Positions 57,594-64,000 of a stretch of DNA of 64,000 nucleotides are shown piece by piece. The position numbers and the translations under genes were made by a program. Under the pieces are notes generated by a model. The model was given only the letters and a program-made list of their open reading frames with translations. It was not told where the DNA came from and did not search any database. Source of the DNA: Fervidibacter sinensis. GTDB lineage: Bacteria; Armatimonadota; Fervidibacteria; Fervidibacterales; Fervidibacteraceae. The stretch lies in the NCBI GenBank assembly GCA_032161045.1, contig JAVHTH010000007.1; one strand, 5' to 3'. The number at the start of each line of letters is the position of its first letter. Position 1 is the first letter of the stretch.

Positions 57594-60500
57594 TTACCAC
57601 CTGAAGAAGCGATATGGGTCATCCCATTCTTGAGGGATGTCCAAATACAATCCCATCAGCCATCGCCCTATTGTCGGCGGGTCGCAAGGGATAAGTCGGA
57701 AATCAGCCAACCACAGTGTGCCTTTGCCGTCAAACCAAATCTGCAGCCGAGTGTTTTTCTCCTCTGTCCCACGACCTTGCACAAGGAAGACGAATTCCCG
57801 CCACGATTCAGTAGGCATAAAACGGCGGTATTCAAGGAGCGGTTGCCAACGAGTGGTCTCTTGAACCGCAACGAATGCTTGTCGCAGTCCTTCTGCCCTC
57901 GCCCAAAACGCTAACTGATACCATTGTCCTTCACGGATTGGAACTCCATGTTGAGCGAGCATAACAGTTGCCCGTCGTCCCTCCGCTAACTCAGGCGCCT
58001 CAATACGCACACACCGTTTCTGCTTTTCTGGACCTGAATTTTCAAGTGTGCAAGTTGCTTGTTTGTTTTCGGTTGAGAAAACCCAACCGTCAGGGACGCC
58101 ATCTGAGTCGTCATCTGTCAAGAATTGTCCGTTCCTGACAATTGATGGCTGCTTGGAAGATGTTACTGGTTTGCCGAATCTTTCAAGGAGCGGTGTTGCA
58201 GCGCGAACCCCCAGATTTCCAAGCAATCGGTTCAGCATCACAGCCAAACGGCGGAAGGTCTTACGAAGGTTTTGCTGCTCAGTGGTCCAGTTGAAATACC
58301 AAGGGCTAACTCCTTCCTCAAAGCCCGAGTTTTTGAACAAGTTAGTTGCTCCATAGACTTGCGTTTGATGCGAACCTTCATATAGCCTGAAATTGTCAAC
58401 CCGAAGCCGGACTTCTGGTTGACCGATATGCAAGTAAGCCTGCCAGCCTTCAGGGCAATGTTGTTTGACCGTGAAAGTGACATGGATTTCCGTCCAACGG
58501 TTGGGGGGTAAGGTAATGTCTTGCCCACGAACGATGCGGTCCCAAGGTGGTCCCGCCCGTTCAACTTCCAATCGCACAGTTGCCGAAGAGTCAAGGGGTT
58601 TCACGAACACAGCGAAAGTGTAAGTTTTGCCTACCTCACCTGCCGGCAACTTTTGACCAAACTGTGCCCACGGCACTGTAGCCATCACAATCTCGGCGCA
58701 ACGCTGACCTTCATAAGCATCGTCGTTTATCACCCGAAATTCAGGGACATCTTTCGGTCTCTTGACAAATTGCCACGGCAAGATTTGGCAGAAGACTATG
58801 TTGTATTGCTTCATTCGCCCCAAAACTCCGCCCAAAGTTTCGCAGCCCTCACTTAGCAAAGGCAGCGTCCTTGGGTCACGGTTGTGCACATCCACAGGGC
58901 TAATTCCCGCAAAGGGAGATGACAAAGGTTGTGGTTCAAAGTATGCGTTGATGTATTCGCTTTGCACCGTGCGGACGGGGCTTGGCAGAAAGGCATTTGC
59001 TTCTTGGTCGTCAAGACCCAAGCACAAAAGGTGCCCACCAGATTTTAGCCAATTTGTCAGTTCGTTGCGGATGCTGGTGAGCCTTTCTTTTGCACCTTTC
59101 CCCACAATCAACACATCTTGGGGTGAAAGGGTTTGACCGGCAAAATCCAGAACTTTGAAACCAGCCTCCATCAGATACGCCTTACCTTCAGGGTCACCGA
59201 TGTAAAGAGCCCGTCGCTCGGGAATGGGTTGATGCTTCGTCAGGAGAACATACTTCAGAATGTTGTGGACCAAGATTTCAGCAGCAGGCTCAAATTCGGT
59301 TCGCCCGGTGACATCCATTTGGCAGAAAAGCACCATTCCTTTGCCTTCACGGTATTCCAACAAGGGGCTATATTGAAGGCTGAAGCCGCCATCAACGATT
59401 GGCAAGAAATCGCCCACAGCAGGTTTCTCAATCAGAACTGAAGCAACATTCCCTCGGTTTCCACAACGCCAAAGTCGTGTGACTTCAAGCCCACACCAAC
59501 GGACGGTTGGCGCACCTGCATATCGGTCACTGAGCGTGTATTCCAAGCGTGGTGGCAAAAGCGTTGCTTCACCGTGCCAATCGCGCAAATGCTCGTCCGT
59601 CAGCCCAGACAAGCATGGATGGTCGGGGATTCGGCGAAAGACATTACGCAACCCATACTCAGCGATGCGGAAACCGAGTCTCTTTTCCAACACTTCGCCA
59701 GTTTGCTCAAAGACGATTACCCTTAACCCATCTCGGACAGCCTCAAGCGAAGGTGCTTGACCGTTCACAGTCAGCGCTTTCTTACCGATGATGAGCACAT
59801 CAAATTTCCGGACATCGGAGTTTGCTGAAACGAGTTGGTAGGGGAGTTGAAGTCGGTCAAGGAGTTTTGCAGTCTCACCGCAGGGATCAAAAAGCCCGAC
59901 CTTGACTTTTCCTCTTCGGACAATTTCGGATAGGTCCTTTGAATTCGGCTTGGACAAGACATGGATCACGAACTGGTCACTTTGCCGTTCTCCATTGCTG
60001 AAGTGAAATTCAGCGGAAAGGATGTAATTTCCCGTTGCAAGGTTTCGTGGCAGTTGAATAAGGAACTGTGCGTTCCATTCAGCGAGGCAAAAATCCCAAG
60101 GGACAACGGCGCTGCCAAATTCACGCTGTCCCTTATACCAACCCCGATACATTGCCCAATCCCAAGTAAACGGCGCTCCGTATTCGCAAAGGAAGAGCGG
60201 TTTGACGCCAAATTTTGACCAATGCTCAAACCAATCGCAAAGTTCTTGGATGGGAACCCAGTTGGGATAGAAGTTGACAGTGTGCATGCTTCCCAAGTTG
60301 CCCGATGCATGGTGGTAAATCACCCTCGTTGGGTCCAAGGAACGGACAATCGCCTCAGCGCGAAGCGCCAATCGCGCGTTGTTAAAAGACCAATCGTCTC
60401 TCGGTTCATGAATGCCGTCTATCAGATCTGGGTTCATGTCCTCACTGTAACCCGTTGCATTGTGGCTCATAGCATACATCACAACCGATGGATGCTGACC

Positions 60501-61841
60501 GGCTACTCGGACATAAAACTCTGCGTGTCGCCTATAGGTGAACTCAGCGTTCGGATCTCGCCAATCGTAGTGGGCAAAGTGCGGCATGCTCAGTGCAACG
60601 AGAATCCCCACATCGTCCGCGGCACGAAGAATCTCGTTAAAACTCAAATGCGAACCCGGCAGGCAGTCGTAGTTATGGGTGTAGACAAAATTGATGCCGA
60701 AACTTTTGAGACGACGAAGGCTTTCCTTTGCACCTTCGTAGGTAGCCCAAGCAGCCCCAACTTGTGCGTTATCCAACGGAACCGCTGAAAGGAAAATGCG
60801 CGTTCCGTTCAGGTAAAAGTCGCGACCATCAATCCAAAATTCCCGAAAGCCCCATCGCTGTGTCCAAAACTCGTCAAGGGTTTTCCCAGATTCGTCCAAC
60901 AGCGAAATCTCAACCGAGTATTGGTTTTGTGGGGTGTGAATATCCCAAACCTTTTCTGGTCGCCATAAATCCGTGAACACAAAATTCCCGTCCTTAATTT
61001 CGCTGCCACGAACAGGGGGCGACACAACTTCGCGAACAACCCGTTTTTCGTCCCTGACCACCATTTTCAGCCGATAAAGTTTGTCAAGGGAAATGTTAGC
61101 CAATTTCGCAACAACGGTGACTGCCCCACGGCGGAAGGAACTTTCCAAACGAATGTCTTCAATTCTTTCGCCTTTGGTCAAAGCCACCAAAAAGACATCA
61201 CCGCAAAGCCCCCGCCGTGCCACTGAACCGCGAACTTGCCGGGCAGCAGCGGTATCCGTGTAGGCTAAAATCACTCCTTTGAGCGGTAACGCCACAACCA
61301 AAATGCTCAGTTTGTAGGTTTTGCCGGGTTCGCAAATCCCCGTCAAGTCCACAACCCCTGCAGGGAAAATAATCTCCCCAACTTTCTGCTCGTTCACAAA
61401 AACTGCAGCGTAGGAGTTCACATATTCCGCCTGCAAAATGATTTGGCGATTTGTCCAATTTGCCGGAATCGTTATCGCTCGTTGATACCAAGCGGCGGAA
61501 ACTGCCCTCATCTGCACATCCTTCCATTTTGGGTGCCGATACACGATTTGACAATCTTTTTGCATGTAATCCGTGATACCCGGCCAAGGACCCGGCACTT
61601 TGAAATAGCCCCAGCCATCTCTCGGAACTTGGGTTGCTTCGGGGTCTGCAGGTTGCCATTGCCATAGACCGTTGATGCAAACTCTCTCGCAGGTCGCAGT
61701 GGTTTCACGGTAAGCCTTGTCAATGTCCCAAACGACTTTAACCCCCGACGGCAAAATCCCTTCTTCGGAAGGCTTTTCTTGAGCGAAAGAGATTGACAAA
61801 CTGACAAGCAAACTAACCACAAAAAGCAATTGCCACACCAT
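57594..61841 (-). CDS. Giant GH2-like protein without the canonical acid/base, 1415 residues
   Basis: A secreted protein with a signal peptide (1-20, ending SFAQ) behind GGGGGGGATCGCAC. Domains: sugar-binding jellyroll (about 40-225), Ig-like (225-330), TIM barrel (330-615), a flavodoxin or amidotransferase-like part (about 640-1010), and two C-terminal jellyroll/CBM4_9-like domains (about 1090-1190 and 1250-1405; NSGFEEG and NGQFLTDDDSDGVPDGW mark them). The nucleophile-like E553 stands in FLCEYGAPF. At the acid/base place, where GH2 has NE, the sequence is SHNATG, with A462 after N461. This may mark a distinct subfamily or a non-canonical mechanism. It ends facing the Eis-like gene. Confidence 0.75.
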   Translation of the reverse strand: MVWQLLFVVSLLVSLSISFAQEKPSEEGILPSGVKVVWDIDKAYRETTATCERVCINGLWQWQPADPEATQVPRDGWGYFKVPGPWPGITDYMQKDCQIVYRHPKWKDVQMRAVSAAWYQRAITIPANWTNRQIILQAEYVNSYAAVFVNEQKVGEIIFPAGVVDLTGICEPGKTYKLSILVVALPLKGVILAYTDTAAARQVRGSVARRGLCGDVFLVALTKGERIEDIRLESSFRRGAVTVVAKLANISLDKLYRLKMVVRDEKRVVREVVSPPVRGSEIKDGNFVFTDLWRPEKVWDIHTPQNQYSVEISLLDESGKTLDEFWTQRWGFREFWIDGRDFYLNGTRIFLSAVPLDNAQVGAAWATYEGAKESLRRLKSFGINFVYTHNYDCLPGSHLSFNEILRAADDVGILVALSMPHFAHYDWRDPNAEFTYRRHAEFYVRVAGQHPSVVMYAMSHNATGYSEDMNPDLIDGIHEPRDDWSFNNARLALRAEAIVRSLDPTRVIYHHASGNLGSMHTVNFYPNWVPIQELCDWFEHWSKFGVKPLFLCEYGAPFTWDWAMYRGWYKGQREFGSAVVPWDFCLAEWNAQFLIQLPRNLATGNYILSAEFHFSNGERQSDQFVIHVLSKPNSKDLSEIVRRGKVKVGLFDPCGETAKLLDRLQLPYQLVSANSDVRKFDVLIIGKKALTVNGQAPSLEAVRDGLRVIVFEQTGEVLEKRLGFRIAEYGLRNVFRRIPDHPCLSGLTDEHLRDWHGEATLLPPRLEYTLSDRYAGAPTVRWCGLEVTRLWRCGNRGNVASVLIEKPAVGDFLPIVDGGFSLQYSPLLEYREGKGMVLFCQMDVTGRTEFEPAAEILVHNILKYVLLTKHQPIPERRALYIGDPEGKAYLMEAGFKVLDFAGQTLSPQDVLIVGKGAKERLTSIRNELTNWLKSGGHLLCLGLDDQEANAFLPSPVRTVQSEYINAYFEPQPLSSPFAGISPVDVHNRDPRTLPLLSEGCETLGGVLGRMKQYNIVFCQILPWQFVKRPKDVPEFRVINDDAYEGQRCAEIVMATVPWAQFGQKLPAGEVGKTYTFAVFVKPLDSSATVRLEVERAGPPWDRIVRGQDITLPPNRWTEIHVTFTVKQHCPEGWQAYLHIGQPEVRLRVDNFRLYEGSHQTQVYGATNLFKNSGFEEGVSPWYFNWTTEQQNLRKTFRRLAVMLNRLLGNLGVRAATPLLERFGKPVTSSKQPSIVRNGQFLTDDDSDGVPDGWVFSTENKQATCTLENSGPEKQKRCVRIEAPELAEGRRATVMLAQHGVPIREGQWYQLAFWARAEGLRQAFVAVQETTRWQPLLEYRRFMPTESWREFVFLVQGRGTEEKNTRLQIWFDGKGTLWLADFRLIPCDPPTIGRWLMGLYLDIPQEWDDPYRFFRW

Positions 61842-61871
61842 GTGCGATCCCCCCCACGAATGTGCTTTTCT

Positions 61872-61953
61872 GTTCGTAGTAAGGCACGGAACGAAGTGGA
61901 GTGCCGTTCTTTTTGGACGCCACTCCGCTAACGCTTCGTGGCTAACTACGAAC
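61872..61953. repeat. 82-bp imperfect palindrome
   Basis: The outer arms GTTCGTAGT (61872-61880) and ACTACGAAC (61945-61953) match perfectly. The pairing continues inward with mismatches (GGCAC, GAACGAAG, GGAGTG against CCACTCC, CTTCG, GTGGC). It lies in the 124-base gap between the 1415-residue gene and the small membrane gene. Confidence 0.65.
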
Positions 61954-61965
61954 TTGAGAGCAAAA

Positions 61966-62466
61966 TCAATACAGCCAGTTTTTGTATTCGGGCAGGTGTT
62001 TCATGTCCTCAAACAGCCAAACCATTCTGTCCATGAACCAAAATTTGCCGAAGTAGCACCACGATACTCCCAAGAGCGTCATCCAGACATTAAGGCAATA
62101 CAAACCCCAAATCGTAGGGACTAAGCCGATCGTTCCGATCAGAAACAAAATTTTTGGAACCAACCTGTGATGCTCCGGGATTGGGATTTTGTCCCGATTG
62201 AGCCAAACTCGCTCACCTAAAACGACCTTTGACATCCAGTTGTTGGTTGATTTTGGCTTTGGGAAAATTCGTGGGTTCACCCATGTCCAAAGCGCAATAA
62301 GGACAATCGGAATTGTGGAATACCATCCCAACCAAACCCGACTCCAAAAAGCAAGGACAAGTAGCGCAAAGCACGGAACCCTCGTCCAACCACTTAACGG
62401 GTTTGCATGTCTCATCCAACCTTCATCGTCAAGCATGAAGAGTTTGCTTATCGTCTTTTCAAGCAC
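61966..62466 (-). CDS. Small integral membrane protein (DUF6653-like)
   Basis: A 166-residue membrane protein from GTG 62466 behind AAGGAGGAGGATAAAA; an earlier in-frame ATG at 62517 lies inside the upstream gene. It has about three or four helices and a run of tryptophans (WMRHANPLSGWTRVPCF, AFWSRVWLGWYS, IALWTWVNPRIFP). By pattern it looks like the DUF6653 family; the match is from memory and moderate. Function unknown. It starts 19 bases after the GH39/GH5-like gene and is probably co-transcribed with it. Confidence 0.6.
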   Translation of the reverse strand: MLEKTISKLFMLDDEGWMRHANPLSGWTRVPCFALLVLAFWSRVWLGWYSTIPIVLIALWTWVNPRIFPKPKSTNNWMSKVVLGERVWLNRDKIPIPEHHRLVPKILFLIGTIGLVPTIWGLYCLNVWMTLLGVSWCYFGKFWFMDRMVWLFEDMKHLPEYKNWLY

Positions 62467-62485
62467 TTTTATCCTCCTCCTTGTT

Positions 62486-64000
62486 TCAACTGCCGGGAGC
62501 AAACGCCATAACTTCAATCACCTTCGTTCGCAAGTTTGTGTAGCGAGTGAAGTTCTCTCCCACCATAAACATCCACTTGCCATCAAGGTGCCAACCGTCG
62601 TTGATTTTGGTGATGACAATACGAATCCCTCTGACCTTGACTGGATTGAACGCGAAAAAGCGAACCCAATCGGTGTTGTCCTTGACGGAAGCGATTTGAC
62701 GCCAACCTTGAGAGGTCAGAACTTGCACGCTGAAATCTCGCGGCGTCGCATCAATGTTTGGGAGTGGCATCAGTATGGCGATTGCCGTTATTGTGTGCTG
62801 TTTCGGAAAAATAACCTCAAGCCAATCCGGGTTTTCAGGAGATGCACCTTCCGTGTTGTCCTCCCAAAAAGTCCTCGCCGGTAGGTCTTCAGAAATTGGT
62901 GGGTCGTATGCCGAACCAGACCAAATCCCATCAATGGCATGTTCAGGTGGGTGAGCGTCGGTATGAGAAGACGCTTTCGCTTTTGCCCCTGTTGACAAAA
63001 GCGCTACATTAGCGCCAAGGCGTGGAGAGACGATGAAAAGTTTCCCTCCTTTTGGCAAACGGAGATAAGTTGGGTAACCGCTGGCAATCATGCGGTGCAA
63101 ATTGCCGGAAGAATTCAACGCAATCCTGTTGCCCATAAAGTCAACTGCTTCCAATATGCGACCGTTTAATGTCAGAGTGACGGGGAAATCAAGCGTCCAC
63201 AATACGACCAAGTCGTCTCTCTCGCCGCGAAACCTCAGGGTGTAAACCCCAAAAATCGGTTGAGTTAACTCCCCAATTTTCCGCCCCACAATTTGCTCGT
63301 TCATGACACGCAAAGCGACCGCTGCAGGCTCAAGTGTCCCGTTAAGTCCCTCGCTTGAGCCGCTTTCAACGAGATACCAAGGCTCAAAGCCGTGATGGAC
63401 GGGATAAAAGTAGTAGTGCCGTTCATTGGGGATGCCATAAGCGTTCGCAAGCAGAAATTGCCTGACAACATATCTTGCATGCCGTTGCTTCGGGTCATTG
63501 CCCCAATTGTAACCTTGCTCCGTTTGCCATAGCGGTTTGTCCCCGACCATTCGCTTCAGCCGAGCGAGATATTGCGGATTCCCGAAAAGTTCCCAAGGTT
63601 CTTGAGGTCCGACATATGTGTGCGTTGAAATTCCGTCAAGGAACCTAAGCGCGTTGGCGGCAATAATTGCTTCAACGAAGCATAAAGTGTGCGGTAGAGA
63701 AACACATGCAGGAGCGATGATTTGGGCATTGGGGTCGGCTCGTTTTGCGCCACGAATGAACGGAAGCAATACCTTAGCGACATAATCCTGCGGGGAATAG
63801 GAAAAGTTTGGCTCATTTTCAACCTCCCAAACTCGCACTTTGCCTTTATAGCGGTTAACCAACTCAAAAGCAATCTGCTCATACTCGTCTTCGGTGCACC
63901 AGCGGGGTCGGTTGTTGGCTTGGAAAATCCAATTTAAACCCCAACGCTCACTCTCGGAAGCGGCGCGGTCAACAAATTCGTCAAGCCATTGCCAGTTCGC
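62486..64000 (-). CDS. Clan GH-A glycoside hydrolase (GH39/GH5-like) with F5/8-type C domain, 5' end outside window
   Basis: The reading frame stays open to the right edge, so at least 504 residues are coded here and the start is missing. The TIM-barrel part has WEVENEPNFS, whose glutamate is the acid/base, and LWQTEQGY, whose glutamate is the nucleophile, as in clan GH-A. The C-terminal 170 residues are discoidin-like (HAIDGIWSGSAYDPP, DWLEVIFPKQHTITAIAI), a sugar- or surface-binding module. GH39, GH5 or a related family cannot be settled without an alignment. It shares the strand with the small membrane gene and the 1415-residue protein, forming a polysaccharide-use cluster. Confidence 0.75.
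   Translation of the reverse strand, partial: ANWQWLDEFVDRAASESERWGLNWIFQANNRPRWCTEDEYEQIAFELVNRYKGKVRVWEVENEPNFSYSPQDYVAKVLLPFIRGAKRADPNAQIIAPACVSLPHTLCFVEAIIAANALRFLDGISTHTYVGPQEPWELFGNPQYLARLKRMVGDKPLWQTEQGYNWGNDPKQRHARYVVRQFLLANAYGIPNERHYYFYPVHHGFEPWYLVESGSSEGLNGTLEPAAVALRVMNEQIVGRKIGELTQPIFGVYTLRFRGERDDLVVLWTLDFPVTLTLNGRILEAVDFMGNRIALNSSGNLHRMIASGYPTYLRLPKGGKLFIVSPRLGANVALLSTGAKAKASSHTDAHPPEHAIDGIWSGSAYDPPISEDLPARTFWEDNTEGASPENPDWLEVIFPKQHTITAIAILMPLPNIDATPRDFSVQVLTSQGWRQIASVKDNTDWVRFFAFNPVKVRGIRIVITKINDGWHLDGKWMFMVGENFTRYTNLRTKVIEVMAFAPGS

Noticed and set aside
1..64000. tRNA, rRNA, prophage or intact insertion sequence
   Set aside because: I saw no TPsiC-like GGTTCGAATCC motif, rRNA segment, transposase or phage structural protein.

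Overview
The window looks like one chromosomal scaffold piece from an uncultured, probably thermophilic, diderm bacterium with a large carbohydrate-degrading repertoire. LptC/LptA-like envelope protein, many lipobox lipoproteins, several secreted glycoside hydrolases (clan GH-A and GH2), a ceramidase-like hydrolase and an AmrS-type radical SAM enzyme together resemble Armatimonadota / Fervidibacteria-type hot-spring genomes. That placement is inference; there is no rRNA in the window. A run of 100 N at 6265-6364 shows that the sequence is an assembled scaffold.

Layout. 1-12.9 kb is mostly housekeeping: AmrS, a membrane HEAT-repeat protein, peptide deformylase (def) divergent from methionyl-tRNA formyltransferase (fmt), NADH dehydrogenase subunit N, a nuclease-domain protein broken by the N gap, rpsO, a Uma2-type nuclease gene lying between rpsO and pnp, an M16 peptidase and a metallophosphoesterase. 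13-24 kb is an envelope/secretion block: a DUF5916-type barrel protein, then a tightly coupled chain of lipoproteins and secreted proteins (PEGA and carboxypeptidase-regulatory domains, a zincin-like protein with an altered HExxH) ending in an LptC-LptA-like protein. 24-35 kb holds a nucleotide-sugar epimerase, a hybrid histidine kinase, an unrecognised repeat protein, two more regulatory-domain lipoproteins, an HTH-TPR regulator, a tetraheme cytochrome and a DUF1028 protein, with a MITE-like element in between.

35-45 kb begins with a large GH2 enzyme and an A/T-rich orphan gene, followed by a minus-strand housekeeping block, rsmB, rsmD, coaD and a coiled-coil gene that appears to start at AUA. 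44-57.5 kb is metabolic: an M20 peptidase, a PhoPQ-activated-type hydrolase, an MFS transporter with an acyltransferase, a GH20/GH67-like hydrolase coupled to an HpcH/HpaI aldolase, a CDF-like transporter, a ceramidase-like enzyme, D-aminoacyl-tRNA deacylase, a Gfo/Idh dehydrogenase and an Eis-like acetyltransferase. 57.6-64 kb is a second polysaccharide block: a 1415-residue GH2-like protein lacking the usual acid/base residue, a small membrane protein, and a GH39/GH5-like enzyme that runs off the right edge.

The non-coding sequence carries several kinds of hairpin repeats (29.99, 52.94-53.10, 54.5, 61.9 kb, and an 18-bp repeat shared by a coding and an intergenic site). I saw no CRISPR array, tRNA, rRNA, prophage or intact insertion sequence. 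The strongest candidates for something undescribed are the coupled lipoprotein operon at 15.3-23.6 kb, the W-repeat protein at 27.6 kb, the GH2-like protein without its acid/base and the AUA start.
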